The notes below the pieces were generated by a model. The model saw only the letters and a list, made by a program, of their open reading frames with translations. It made no database searches and was not told the DNA's origin. 64,000 bases of DNA from Paraburkholderia caribensis (GTDB taxonomy: Bacteria; Pseudomonadota; Gammaproteobacteria; Burkholderiales; Burkholderiaceae): contig NZ_CP026104.1 in assembly GCF_002902945.1 (NCBI RefSeq), positions 1-64,000 of the forward strand. Direction: 5' to 3'. Below, piece by piece: positions 54,992 to 64,000 of this stretch. The position numbers and the translations under genes are program-made. How positions within the stretch are numbered: position 1 is the first letter of the stretch; every line of letters begins with the position of its first letter.

Positions 54992-55584
54992 GGATAGGTT
55001 CGTCTCCGTTGGCCTCCTAGGCGATATCCGCCGCCGGTCAGCCGCAACTCCTCTAAAGCGGTGGTTCGCGGAAGGCTCGTGTTACCGAGGCCGCGTCTGC
55101 TGGAGAGGCCTCGGCAATATGCGGCTCCGCCGCCGATCGCTAGAAGGGCGACGAAGTTCGGCGCCGCGAAGTTCTGTAGTACGCTATTTTCCGATCGAGT
55201 CGACGATTTGAAAATTGAATAACGCTCAACGACCCTTTCCTGAACGGATAACCTTAGATGAGCACATCTGCCTGCGCCTGATTACGATCTGCGGAGTGCA
55301 GCGGCACCAGTGTCTGGAGTGAGGTCGTGCTGACAAAGGTAGGCGGGTCGATATTCATGAACCACGAAGCGAGGCGGATGTCCGCATCTTCCAGTTCGTG
55401 CTCGTAAAGCACGGACGCGATCGGTATCGCCCCGAGCAGACGAACTTCGTATCTCCTCCACGCCTGAAGAGTTACCTCATACGTAAGAAGGTTAAGGCGC
55501 CTCGCATGTTGGACAAAGACCGATGCGGTGCAAATGCGAGGTATTCGGTAAGACGTTGCACTTGCACCGTTGATCCTTGCTCGT
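54992..55584. other. Gap with no supported gene
   Basis: No gene-like frame on either strand; short frames there are chance. Confidence 0.4.
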
Positions 55585-55830
55585 TCACGGATTCCGGTAG
55601 ATCGTGTTGTTCAGGTAATCCAATTGGCCATCCTTCTCAGCTTGAACAAGTTCCGCATAGACTTGGGCGCGCGTCTTTCGGGTGTTCGCCTCGTTTTGCG
55701 GCGAGGCCCATGCGCTTGGTTGCGAGCCTGCGACCGAAGCCGACGTATCGGCAGCCGTCGGGTTGGCTTGGGCAAATGCCGAGGTGGTGATGACCATGCC
55801 AAGCAAAGCGGCGATCTTGATGACTTTCAT
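55585..55830 (-). CDS. DUF4148-family secreted protein
   Basis: An 81-aa protein with a signal peptide MKVIKIAALLGMVITTSAFA. The C-terminal half has RKTRAQVYAELVQAEKDGQL, then DYLNNTIYRNP, the DUF4148 core found in Burkholderia and relatives. Its role is unknown; such proteins are exported and are often near two-component systems. AAGGAG lies 5 bp before the ATG. The response regulator starts 256 bp away on the other strand. Confidence 0.85.
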   Translation of the reverse strand: MKVIKIAALLGMVITTSAFAQANPTAADTSASVAGSQPSAWASPQNEANTRKTRAQVYAELVQAEKDGQLDYLNNTIYRNP

Positions 55831-56086
55831 GAAAACTCCTTATTCTCGAGGTTGGAGGATCCGGGCGCCGTGCGCTCAGCCAAGCTTGTCCCGGTAAGAA
55901 GGAGAATAAGGAGGTGGGGGCAACGCGAACGGTACCGCGAAGTTACGATTTTTTTAATGCTAAAGGGAGAGCAAAAGTCGGACGCGAGTTGGTTTCGCGT
56001 TAGATTGAGGCTGGGTTCGCGAAACAATGATTGGCGCATCGTCACGCAGATTTGACAATCGCGGAACAAGCTAAAGGAGCAGCGTC

Positions 56087-56770
56087 GTGAGCCACCCGCG
56101 CATATTAACTGTTGAAGATGATCCAATTTCCGCGGGAGAAATCGTCGATAGCTTGGGCGGCTGCGGCCTCTCTGTGGACTGGGTGGCCGACGGGCAGGAG
56201 GGCGTGGTGCGCGCCATGTCGGGTGACTACGACGCGATTACGCTCGACCGCATGCTCCCGGGCATTGATGGGCTGACCATTCTCAAGATGATACGTGCCG
56301 CCGGTGTCGAGACGCCGGTCATGATGCTGAGCTCGTTGGGCGGCGTAGACGAACGGGTTCGTGGACTGCGGGCGGGTGGCGACGACTACCTCACGAAGCC
56401 CTTCAGTTCGGACGAGTTGATCGTCAGAATTGAAGTTATGCTCAGACGCGGCAAGCAGGCTGGACGCGTCGAGGATGGCTGGCTGACCGTGGGGGCGCTT
56501 GAAATCCATTTTGAGTCGCGGCGCGTCAAGCTGGACGGACGCTTTCTTGAGTTACAGCCCACCGAATACAAGATTCTCGAGTACATGATGCGCAACGCGG
56601 GCATCACCGTCACACGGACGATCCTGTTCGAGGAGATTTGGGGCTACCATTTCAATCCAGGCACCAATCTCATTGCGGTGCACGTTGCGCGGCTCAGAAA
56701 GAAAATCGAGCGTGAGGGGGAACCACCCCTCATCCGGACCGTACGCGGATCCGGTTACGTGCTCGGATAG
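56087..56770 (+). CDS. OmpR-family response regulator
   Basis: A 227-aa regulator. The receiver has ILTVEDDPISAGEIVDSLGG, the phospho-acceptor Asp in ITLDRMLPGIDGLTIL (about residue 53), and Lys in YLTKPFSSDELIVRIEVMLR. The winged helix has LQPTEYKILEYMMRNAGITV and IRTVRGSGYVLG. It starts with GTG at 56087 behind AAAGGAG. No intact sensor kinase follows, so it is an orphan here; copper/heavy-metal (CusR) type regulators look similar. Confidence 0.92.
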   Translation: MSHPRILTVEDDPISAGEIVDSLGGCGLSVDWVADGQEGVVRAMSGDYDAITLDRMLPGIDGLTILKMIRAAGVETPVMMLSSLGGVDERVRGLRAGGDDYLTKPFSSDELIVRIEVMLRRGKQAGRVEDGWLTVGALEIHFESRRVKLDGRFLELQPTEYKILEYMMRNAGITVTRTILFEEIWGYHFNPGTNLIAVHVARLRKKIEREGEPPLIRTVRGSGYVLG

Positions 56771-56879
56771 TCGCGCACAGGTTTCCTCATCGCACACCGC
56801 AGTCAGTTTCACAGCAGGGGTCAACAGACTCGAATGCACATGGTTGAATGGTCGGGCTTGCGCCCGATCTTCCGGTCCT

Positions 56880-57176
56880 TCACGCATCAGCACGAAAATC
56901 CAGAGTAGTGCATGGTAATGAACGGGGAGCCGAACGCAGTATCCGCGCCGACACGCTGGAGAGCAAGCCAGGCAAGGTGACGGGAAAGCCCGCCGATATT
57001 GGAAAATGCTTTCCGACGATGCCGTTCGCGCGTAAAGCCTTGATGTTTGCTTCGGCGCGAAGAGTAGAGTGTGGTACGTTCAGCGCGATGGCTTCGTAGG
57101 TGGCTTGGGTCAGCTGGGCGAGTGCTCCCAGGTACATGTGCGCACGCTTCTCCTCGCGCCCGTTGGAGCGAAACAT
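56880..57176 (-). CDS. Unrecognised ORF beside the LysR gene
   Basis: A frame of about 100-120 codons, open upstream into the end of the LysR gene. The segment AHMYLGALAQLTQATYEAIA and LRANGIVGKHFPISAGF has a normal protein character. No family is recognised and no RBS is seen, so it could be a remnant or an overlapping chance frame. Confidence 0.25.
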   Translation of the reverse strand: MFRSNGREEKRAHMYLGALAQLTQATYEAIALNVPHSTLRAEANIKALRANGIVGKHFPISAGFPVTLPGLLSSVSARILRSAPRSLPCTTLDFRADA

Positions 57177-57259
57177 CGGTGCTACGCCATTCGCCTTAGC
57201 TGCGGCCGCGGCGGCCCGTGAGGGCGTCGGCAGGGACTGGACTTTAACTGTGCCCCGGG

Positions 57260-58183
57260 TTAGGCGACGACGCGCAGCGGCACCGGATAAGCGTCGCGTG
57301 AGCGAAAATAGTCCATGACGAAATCGACGAACCCGCGCACGCGCATGGTCAAATAATTCCGGCCAGTGTAGATCAGAGATAACTCTTGGGCGTCATCACA
57401 CATGTCATAGCCCTCGAGCACCGGTCTGAGGGTGCCCTTTGCAATGTCCGCTGCAACGATCGATCTCGGTACACGGGCAATGCCCATGTGGCCCAGTGCT
57501 GCTTCTCTGACTGCGAGGCGATTCGCCGAGCGGAACGTGTTTTCCTTGGAAATACGGATTCGTTGCCCGTCCTCCTGAAACTCTAGCGGGTGAACGGCAT
57601 CCAGAATGGTCAACAGTTCGTGATGCACGAGCGCGCGCGGATGGTCGGGCGTGCCATAGCGACTTAGATACATCGGTGTGGCGACCAATACGTCCTTTAT
57701 CGTGAGTAGCGAGCGGCTGACCAGCGAGGCGGGCGGGGTATATCGCCCAGCATTGAAGCACACGTCGAAGCCGCCTTCGATCATGTTGATTGGACCGTCG
57801 AAGACCGAAACGTCGAAGGTTGCGCCGGGATTACCTTTTCGGTATTCGGCGAGCAGCGCGCCTATCCCGTCGTGAGCGAAGAGTGTGGATACGGCAACCC
57901 GGAGGATGCCCGAGGTGTCCTTCGTCGCGCGCTTAAGGTCGGCTTCCACGCGATCAAGCTGTTGGATCACTTCCCTGCACCCTTCGAAGTATTGCCGGCC
58001 CGCGTCCGTCAGTGACAATTTGCGGGTCGAGCGATTGATGAGCCGCATGCTCAGATGCTGTTCCAGCAGACCGACTGACCGCGTCACAACGGCTGCGGAG
58101 AGGTTCAATTGACGTGCTGCATGGGCAAAGCTTCCGAGGTCGATGACCTGAACAAACACTCGCATGGCTTGAATCTGATTCAT
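57260..58183 (-). CDS. LysR-family transcriptional regulator
   Basis: A 307-aa protein of the CrgA-like subgroup. The winged helix is FVQVIDLGSFAHAARQLNLS, then SVGLLEQHLSMRLINRSTRK and LSLTDAGRQYFEGCREVIQQ. The effector domain has GILRVAVSTLFAHDGIGALL. The ATG at 58183 begins the standard N-terminus MNQIQAMRVFVQ. No target gene is beside it: 720 bp without an intact gene lies upstream and an uncertain frame downstream. Confidence 0.9.
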   Translation of the reverse strand: MNQIQAMRVFVQVIDLGSFAHAARQLNLSAAVVTRSVGLLEQHLSMRLINRSTRKLSLTDAGRQYFEGCREVIQQLDRVEADLKRATKDTSGILRVAVSTLFAHDGIGALLAEYRKGNPGATFDVSVFDGPINMIEGGFDVCFNAGRYTPPASLVSRSLLTIKDVLVATPMYLSRYGTPDHPRALVHHELLTILDAVHPLEFQEDGQRIRISKENTFRSANRLAVREAALGHMGIARVPRSIVAADIAKGTLRPVLEGYDMCDDAQELSLIYTGRNYLTMRVRGFVDFVMDYFRSRDAYPVPLRVVA

Positions 58184-58904
58184 GATACGGTCGCAATGTG
58201 GTTGGATAGCGCAATGATGAGGGGCAGGACCTGACATAAAGTGGCCAGTCCGATAAATTTTTCCTTAACGATTAAGGAAGAATTCGGAACGCCACAACCA
58301 GGTCGAATCGCGTTTGAGCGCAGGCCTTAATGAAGAAGACGTGCTTTTCACAACTGATGCGGGCGGAGCGCATGTTGGTGCTGCCGCGCACCAATCCGAA
58401 AAGACAAAATCGAAACGGTGGCTAGCAGGGCGATGTCGACGATGCTTAAGAGAGCAAATGGCTTGAGACAGCTGCCATCGCGTGCTGTCGCCCGCAGCCG
58501 ACTTTTTAGCGGAAGCGCGGCATGGCTGCTGTAGTCGATGCCCACATCGGTCAGTGTAAAACCGTGGTTCATTGGGCAAAACTCGATAACTGAAAGACAC
58601 TCCCCCAGTTAATGGAAGCAATCAATTCTTTTTTTCTCATATAATCAAAAACGCGAGGAACCGTCCCCCTTTGGTTTCGCAGGCAGACTGTCGGTAACGG
58701 ATTACGTCGCTTACGCAGTCGTCTTGGGTCGACACGACGATCAAGGGTGGCGAAGGGCGCAAAACAAGAACGTTTTGCTGCGGCTTTCGTGCGAAGGAGG
58801 CCTTAGCTCAGCGAAAGCCCGTCAAGGGTCGTGCTCAAGCGTTGACGTCCTCGCTGATGCGCATTTGTACTCGATGCGGTCAATCTGTCTACTCCTGGCT
58901 AACC
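58184..58904. other. 720-bp gap before the hydrolase
   Basis: No supported gene. A minus-strand frame (58348-58572) starts MNHGFTLTDVGIDYSSHAAL but matches nothing. An AT-rich stretch at 58619-58660 could be a promoter region. Confidence 0.4.
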
Positions 58905-59795
58905 ATGAATCCTGAGACCTCCAACTTTTCTTCTCCCGTACGCATTGTCATGGGCCTTAGCGCTGCCCTCCTGACACTAAGTCTGTCTTTCCCCGCATGG
59001 GCGCAGGAGCCGCCGTTGGCTCGTCCAGGCGGCGCCGACGCCGCTTTGTCACGTTCGTCCCGATCGGTTCTTGTACGTGACCTGCCGCTTTCAGACGGTT
59101 GCCAGCGCGTGCTGTTTTACGGACCGGCAACGAATGCGCATGGCGTGATCATCATGTTTCCGGGTGGGACTGGAGACGTGGGAATCGAGCGCAACGGCGA
59201 AATTCGCCATGGCGACAATTTCGTCGTGCGAACTCGTGACTTGTGGGCGCAAAAAGGGTATGGGGTGCTGATCGTCGATGCGATCAATCATCGATCGATT
59301 CGTGGAAAACGCGATTCTCCTAAATATGCCAGGGTCGTGCACGAGATTCTCACTTATGCCCGCTCGATGACAAATGCACCCTTGTGGATCATGGGTACCA
59401 GCCAAGGCTCGATCGCCGCCATGCTCGCAGCTTCGACGGCGCGCCCGGGAGAGGTGGCGGGTGTCGTCTTGACCGAATCGGTTTCGGTTCTCGGCCGTTC
59501 GCACGAGACCGTATTTGATGCCCATCCTGAGACCGTGCGCGTACCTGCGCTGGTTGTCGCGAACCGAGACGACGGCTGCTGGGTCGCGCCGCCGACCGAC
59601 GCCGAAGCCATTGCAAAGGCGATGTCTCACACGCGCGCGGACGTGCTCATGGAGGAAGGGGGTAAAACGGATTCGGCCGATGCTTGCAGTTCACGAACGC
59701 CGCACGGCTACTGGGGTATCGACGACCGAGTCGTGGACGATATTACACGTTGGATGGGCGGCGCCGACGCTGATCGGCGCGGCAAGGCGGGCTAA
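58905..59795 (+). CDS. Secreted alpha/beta hydrolase
   Basis: A 296-aa protein with a signal peptide (FSSPVRIVMGLSAALLTLSL, cut near AWAQ) and an alpha/beta-hydrolase core. The oxyanion loop is MFPGGTGD, the nucleophile is Ser167 in MGTSQGS, the acid lies near NRDDGCW and the His in TPHGYW. The ATG at 58905 follows a weak AGG. It is probably an esterase or lipase of the periplasm. It has no functional partner next to it, so the substrate is unknown. Confidence 0.8.
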   Translation: MNPETSNFSSPVRIVMGLSAALLTLSLSFPAWAQEPPLARPGGADAALSRSSRSVLVRDLPLSDGCQRVLFYGPATNAHGVIIMFPGGTGDVGIERNGEIRHGDNFVVRTRDLWAQKGYGVLIVDAINHRSIRGKRDSPKYARVVHEILTYARSMTNAPLWIMGTSQGSIAAMLAASTARPGEVAGVVLTESVSVLGRSHETVFDAHPETVRVPALVVANRDDGCWVAPPTDAEAIAKAMSHTRADVLMEEGGKTDSADACSSRTPHGYWGIDDRVVDDITRWMGGADADRRGKAG

Positions 59796-60418
59796 TTCCC
59801 ATATAAGTCGCGTGGCATTAAGTTCAAAGTGGCGCCAGGCTCGGACGAAGGTGTGACGATTTCCAATCCTTATTGTGAGGTCCAGCCTGCGTTCGATGTG
59901 GCGCGGCCTGAAGCCGTCAACGGGCGTTGGCCTTGGCGACGTAGCGCGTCCTGGGACGCTCCCAATTTCAAAGTCGCTATCGTTGGCTAACTTCAACGAA
60001 GTGGTCGAGACGTCAAACGCGAGGAAGTGCGATTTCTCGTCCCTGACCTCGCTCCGAGCGACAGTGCCGTGTGAACACGCCGCGCGCCATCTGAGCAGCC
60101 GGGTTCACGCCTGTTGGTGCGATGGATGATTGGCCACGAGAGACATGCTCAGCCGCTCGATCCCAAATTGCTCTTGCGTATGCATCCCTCCCGCGCGTGG
60201 CCTCGCGCTGTTGAAACCGACCCCATCGCCGGTTCGTATTCGCTGCCGGTCGCCTACGGGCGCACCGGAGGTGCGACGTCGCATCTGACAATATTACGGG
60301 AGGGGTTTAATATTGACGGATTGTATGACGAGATTATAATGCGGCGGACTTGATCCCAGTTTGGCCGGCTGCCGGGTGGGATCCAGCTCGCACTTTCCAA
60401 CGCCAACGGGAGATTGAA
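59796..60418. other. Gap with gene-like remnants
   Basis: An open run at about 59800-59990 reads RGIKFKVAPGSDEGVTISNP, then a stop, which has a coding character but no start; a frame at 60114-60353 encodes PLDPKLLLRMHPSRAWPRAV. Neither is recognised. They may be the decayed tail of a gene and a chance frame. Confidence 0.25.
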
Positions 60419-60829
60419 ATGGCATTGCCCCCTGAGTTTTCCTCCGAGCTGTTTCAGAAGGGTCTTGAAGTCCGCCGCGCCGTCCTCGGCGCCCACTACG
60501 TAGATAAATCCGTGAACGAAGTCGAAGACTTTATGAAGCCGATGCAGCGGATGACGACGGAATGGTGTTGGGGAGAGATCTGGACGCGTTCTGGTCTAGA
60601 CCGTAAGACGCGCAGCATGATCAACGTCGCGATGCTGACTGCGCTCAATCGTCCCGCAGAAGTCGCCTTGCATATCCGCGGGGCGTTGAACAATGGCGTG
60701 AGCGCCGAAGAGATCCAAGAAGTCCTGCTGCAAGCGTGCATTTACTGCGGCGTCCCGGCTGCGCTCGACAGCTTCAAGATCGCGAACGAGGTAGTCAAGA
60801 GCGCCCGAGCGGAAGCCGTGAATTCATAA
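60419..60829 (+). CDS. Carboxymuconolactone decarboxylase-family protein
   Basis: A 136-aa CMD/PcaC-like protein. It has LEVRRAVLGAHYVDKSV near the N-terminus, WGEIWTRSGLDRKTRSMINV and, at the C-terminus, EIQEVLLQACIYCGVPAALD with the conserved Cys. PcaC decarboxylates 4-carboxymuconolactone; other members act as oxidoreductases or gamma-lactone decarboxylases. The ATG at 60419 begins the domain, and the upstream frame is not needed. The dehydrogenase gene follows 57 bp later in the same direction, and a joint role in an aromatic or organic-acid pathway is possible. Confidence 0.85.
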   Translation: MALPPEFSSELFQKGLEVRRAVLGAHYVDKSVNEVEDFMKPMQRMTTEWCWGEIWTRSGLDRKTRSMINVAMLTALNRPAEVALHIRGALNNGVSAEEIQEVLLQACIYCGVPAALDSFKIANEVVKSARAEAVNS

Positions 60830-60886
60830 TCATCATTGGCCTTCGCTTGCGCGTAGACACACAATTTACAGACGGAACAATCCTCA

Positions 60887-61876
60887 ATGCCTATCTCGAT
60901 ACTCAAGGCACCGCTTAATATCGCGGTGATTGATGACTATCAGAACGCGGTCCGCCGGCTTTCGACCTTTTCGAAGCTGGATGGACATGACGTGACCATC
61001 GTTCACGACGTGCTGACCGATCCGGCCGAACTGGCGGGGCGCATTCGCGACTCCCAAGTGCTCGTGCCGATCCGCGAGCGGACCGTGATCGACGAGAGTT
61101 TCCTCGAACGCGTGCCTTCGTTGCGGCTCATCAGCCAGACTGGGAAAGGTGTCGCGCATATCGATGTGGCAGCCTGTACGCGTCGTGGTATCGCCGTTGC
61201 GGCGAGCGCCGGCAATTCGTACGCGCCGGCAGAGCTGACATGGGCGCTAGTACTGGCCGCCGCGCGTCGTCTGCCGGCCGAAGTCGCAAGCGCGAAGGCA
61301 GGCCGTTGGCAAGCCGGTACGATCGGCGTCGAACTGCGTACGCGCGTGTTGGGTATATTCGGTTATGGTTCGATCGGCCGTATCGTAGCGCAGTACGGCA
61401 AGGCATTCGGTATGCGTGTGCTGGTTTGGGGGCGCAAAGCGTCGCTCGAAGCGGCAGTGTCCGATGGCTTCGAGGCCGCCGAGTCGAAGGCCGCTTTTTT
61501 CGAACAAAGCGATGTGATAACGCTGCATTTGCGTTTGAGCGAAGCCACCCGAGGGATCGTCGGGGCTGGCGATCTTGCACGCATGAAGTCCGACTCAATT
61601 CTGGTCAACACCAGCCGCGCTGCACTGATCGCCCCCGATGAGCTTGCGGCCGCGCTACGGGCGGGCCGCCCGGGGTTCGCAGCAGTAGATGCGTACGAGA
61701 CCGAGCCGGCATACGATGACCCGCTCTTCGCACTGGAAAATGCTATCTGCGCACCGCATTTGGGATACCTTGAGAGAGATACTTACGAGGTTTTTTTCGG
61801 CGGTGCGTTTGACAACATCCTCGCATTCGAGGCGGGAAATCCCACTAATCTCGTCAACCCCGAAGTCTTGAGATAG
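60887..61876 (+). CDS. D-isomer 2-hydroxyacid dehydrogenase
   Basis: A 329-aa dehydrogenase. The Rossmann motif is GIFGYGSIGRIVAQYGKAFG; Arg is in LVNTSRAALIA, Glu in VDAYETEPAYDD and His in CAPHLGYLERDTYE. Length is normal for this family of NAD(P)-dependent oxidoreductases acting on 2-hydroxyacids. It differs from the one at 52698 throughout, so it is not its duplicate. It lies between the CMD-like gene and the GntR regulator in an apparent operon. Confidence 0.9.
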   Translation: MPISILKAPLNIAVIDDYQNAVRRLSTFSKLDGHDVTIVHDVLTDPAELAGRIRDSQVLVPIRERTVIDESFLERVPSLRLISQTGKGVAHIDVAACTRRGIAVAASAGNSYAPAELTWALVLAAARRLPAEVASAKAGRWQAGTIGVELRTRVLGIFGYGSIGRIVAQYGKAFGMRVLVWGRKASLEAAVSDGFEAAESKAAFFEQSDVITLHLRLSEATRGIVGAGDLARMKSDSILVNTSRAALIAPDELAAALRAGRPGFAAVDAYETEPAYDDPLFALENAICAPHLGYLERDTYEVFFGGAFDNILAFEAGNPTNLVNPEVLR

Positions 61877-61971
61877 CCGTCGGACATGGGGCGGTGCGGT
61901 TCTCTGTAAGGCTTGGGGCGCGTATCCTGTATGATCTTTATCGTCAAAGATTGTCAGGCCGGAATACAGTT

Positions 61972-62649
61972 ATGTCCGATGAGATTGTCATGTTACGCCC
62001 GGAAATGCTCCGTCACCAGGTAGAGCACGCCTTGCGTCAGGCTATAGTGTCTGGCCGCTTCGCACCAGGTGCGCGCCTTGTGGAACGGGAGTTGTGCGAA
62101 CTGCTGGGCGTGAGCCGTACCTCTATCCGCGAGGCGCTGCGCAAGCTTGAAAGCGAGAAACTTGTGAGTATCGTTCCGCATAAGGGACCGGTCGTCGCGG
62201 TCATGTCGCGAGGCGAGGCGGCAGAGCTCTATGCGATCCGCGCGCTGCTCGAAGGATATGCAGCGCGCTGCTTTGCGGAGCACGCCAGCGATGCGGCGAT
62301 GGAAAGCTTCGGAGAGGCGGTGCAGGCGGTGAAGACCAGTGCGCTGACCGGTGACGGCGATGGCCTGCTGAAGTCCAAGAACTTGCTTTACGATGTTTTG
62401 CTCGATCACTGCGGCAATACGCTGGCTAAAGAGATACTTCGTAGCCTGTACTCGCGCGTGAGCCTTTTGCGCGCGACTTCGCTCATGCAGCCTGATCGTA
62501 TGCCGGCGAGCCTCAAGGAAATCGACCGTTTATATAAGGCGCTCAAGGCCCACGACGGCGAGGCAGCCGAGGCTGCGGCCCGCAAACACGTGGAGAATGC
62601 CGAGAGGGCGGCAATGCGCATGCTCAAGGATGATGCAGCGGGTGCGTGA
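61972..62649 (+). CDS. GntR-family regulator, FCD type
   Basis: A 225-aa protein. The winged helix has ALRQAIVSGRFAPGARLVER, ELCELLGVSRTSIREALRKL; the C-terminal FCD domain has AELYAIRALLEGYAARC and KNLLYDVLLDHCGNTLA, and IDRLYKALKAHDGEAAEAAA. The ATG at 61972 starts the domain; the longer frame to 61894 lacks domain content. It follows the dehydrogenase by 95 bp and probably controls that gene and the CMD-like gene in answer to an organic acid. Confidence 0.9.
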   Translation: MSDEIVMLRPEMLRHQVEHALRQAIVSGRFAPGARLVERELCELLGVSRTSIREALRKLESEKLVSIVPHKGPVVAVMSRGEAAELYAIRALLEGYAARCFAEHASDAAMESFGEAVQAVKTSALTGDGDGLLKSKNLLYDVLLDHCGNTLAKEILRSLYSRVSLLRATSLMQPDRMPASLKEIDRLYKALKAHDGEAAEAAARKHVENAERAAMRMLKDDAAGA

Positions 62650-62768
62650 GCAGCCGGTTGTTGTACTTCCGGTGCTGTGCCAGCCTAGTGAGCCGCGAGA
62701 ATGTCTCGCCGGCCGTTACGCCTATTACGGAAACGGCACGTCCGTTTGGTCGGCCACGACTTTGGCTA

Positions 62769-63600
62769 TTACGGTGTGGTCGTGTCCGCTACCTGGCGTA
62801 TCGCGCGCGGCTTGCCAGCGCTACAGGCATTTTCCGAAAACGGTGCGTGTGCATCCAGCTCGCGCTCGGTCTGTGTGGCGATGCCAACGGCGTTCAAGAG
62901 CAGATCGAGTGGCAACCAATAGCCATAAGTGTCTGATAGCAGAAGCCTTCGAAATTTCGTCTGCGTGTTGTGGTTCGTTCCAGATATGTTACCTATCACT
63001 GCCGGATCGAGGCCGAGCTTCTTGCTAGTCAGCGGCGCTTCATGCGCGATCAGGAAGCTGGCCACCTGAACCAGATTGTCGATCGCTTTGAGCGCGCGGC
63101 AGTCACCGCTCACACCCGCATAGATCAACTTGCGGCTTATGTGACGCAGGATGGACATAACATGCGCGATATGGCTAGCGTTGCCTCCCGCGATCAGGGT
63201 TAGATCGCCGGTCACAGCCCGCCGCTGGAAAGAGGTGCATCAGCACACGCGATGCAGAGCCTAAAACTATCCGCTGCCTCAACGGTACGCGCCGGCGTTG
63301 CCAGACTCATGTAGGCGACCATGCTGCCGGGTTTGAGGTTGCGCGCGATGCCATCCTTGCTGAAGAGTACTTCGCTAACTAGGTGGCTGTTTGGAAGCGT
63401 GGTGATGACGATCAGAACTTCGTCGCCCACGGCAAGCTCGCGCTATGGTGGGCTTGCTTTTCTCTGGCAAAGCGATTTGCGATTTGCGTTGGCGCGTCTT
63501 ATCCCTTCAGCGCTTCTCTCCGCTCTGCAAGCAGAGAAGCCATGGGTCAATCTGTTGCACCGAGACCGATGCAGCCAATTCGTGCGCTTACCGGAGTAGC
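62769..63600 (-). pseudogene. Decayed 3-hydroxyisobutyrate dehydrogenase-like gene
   Basis: Minus-strand pieces of one gene. The N-terminus reads IGCIGLGATD with a stop codon after it (near 63560); a second frame (63212-63430) has VLIVITTLPNSHLVSEVLFS and DAPLSSGG; a third (62769-63215) has GDLTLIAGGNASH, KAIDNLVQVASFLIAHEAPL and SGTNHNTQTKFRRLLLSDTY. Together they give the NAD-binding and C-terminal domains of the HIBADH family, with at least two frameshifts and two stops. It is inactive. Confidence 0.75.
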
Positions 63601-63616
63601 CCATATTGCAACCTTA

Positions 63617-63636
63617 CGGGCTCGGCCTCGAGCCCG
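63617..63636 (-). terminator. Hairpin downstream of the terminal MFS gene
   Basis: CGGGCTCG and CGAGCCCG form a perfect 8-bp stem, loop of 4. It lies between the MFS stop codon and the decayed dehydrogenase gene. No T run follows on the minus strand. Confidence 0.35.
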
Positions 63637-63673
63637 CGGCTAAGTCGTCGATTATACCGGCGCCCCCTAATCG

Positions 63674-64000
63674 TCAGTCGGGCAGCGGTAGGCCGAGGGT
63701 TTCGGGCATGAACCAAGGCACGATGATGCCGATCACGTAAATGCTGCCGAACAGCAGTGCTGCGTGAGGAATGCCGCCCAGAGAACGGATCATTGAACCC
63801 GCCAGTATCGGGAAGACCCAGATGACGAGGCGGGCGCCGTTGAACACGAAGCTGATGGCCGTGGCACGCACCGAAGAACGGAACAGCTCGGTCGGGTAGA
63901 TAGCCATCCATACATAGGAGCAGCCGAGGGTGAAAAATCCGCTGATGGGGGCGACCCACATCATCGTCTGCGGTGTGACTACGAAGTGGTACGTCACGAT
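63674..64000 (-). CDS. MFS transporter, C-terminal part (cut by the window end)
   Basis: The last 107 codons are visible; the gene begins outside the window. They include GFFTLGCSYVWMAIYPTELF, RSSVRATAISFVFNGARLVI and PHAALLFGSIYVIGIIVPWF, ending WFMPETLGLPLPD, as in sugar- or aromatic-acid carriers (the PETKG/PETLG motif). The substrate is unknown. The decayed HIBADH-like gene follows it in the same orientation, perhaps a former operon. Confidence 0.85.
   Translation of the reverse strand: MVTYHFVVTPQTMMWVAPISGFFTLGCSYVWMAIYPTELFRSSVRATAISFVFNGARLVIWVFPILAGSMIRSLGGIPHAALLFGSIYVIGIIVPWFMPETLGLPLPD

Overview
The window reads as part of a secondary replicon (megaplasmid or chromid) of a Burkholderia-type betaproteobacterium, most like Paraburkholderia or Caballeronia. 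The reasons are the Rep_3-type initiator whose start codon is base 1, remnants of a ParA/ParB partition locus beside it, high GC with long antisense shadow frames, a DUF4148 secreted protein, many LysR/GntR-controlled sugar-acid and organic-acid catabolic genes, and a FecI/FecR/TonB cluster. No rRNA, tRNA or CRISPR was seen. Family names are from memory; no search was run.

Layout. 1-3.4 kb: replication initiator, ParB-like gene, and a parA 3' end cut by an IS6-family element. 3.6-18.8 kb: SDR/aldo-keto reductase pair with a divergent LysR, then a sugar-acid cluster (GntR regulator, MFS importer, UxaA-type dehydratase, FMN 2-hydroxyacid oxidase, a sugar ABC importer with two binding proteins and two permeases, an SMP-30 lactonase). 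19-22.3 kb: insertion-sequence graveyard with a second IS6 copy in inverted orientation, so the two copies bracket the catabolic block. 22.8-30.6 kb: lipocalin, a frame-broken GGDEF/EAL gene, an HU-type protein, a membrane permease coupled to a 37-aa His-rich ORF, and broken CopD and sensor-kinase remnants (a decayed metal-resistance locus).

30.9-42.9 kb: the most unusual region. An Lrp regulator precedes tonB-exbB-exbD, a FecA-like TonB-dependent receptor, an SbmA/BacA-like fused ABC transporter, a translationally coupled thioredoxin and an unrecognised 333-aa protein. FecI-type sigma and FecR genes follow, then a convergent 601-aa gene that overlaps fecR and has a perfect 16-bp palindrome upstream. 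It looks like a complete signal, uptake and inner-membrane-handling unit with two uncharacterised proteins.

45.3-55 kb: CaiB-type CoA-transferase, HMG-CoA lyase, LysR and DctA-type carrier (probably uptake and cleavage of a branched dicarboxylate), followed by an MFS, an SMP-30 lactonase, a 2-hydroxyacid dehydrogenase and a glycerate kinase (a sugar-acid to glycerate branch). 55.6-64 kb: DUF4148 protein, orphan response regulator, LysR, secreted alpha/beta hydrolase, carboxymuconolactone-decarboxylase-like protein, 2-hydroxyacid dehydrogenase, GntR regulator, a decayed 3-hydroxyisobutyrate dehydrogenase, and an MFS gene that runs off the end.
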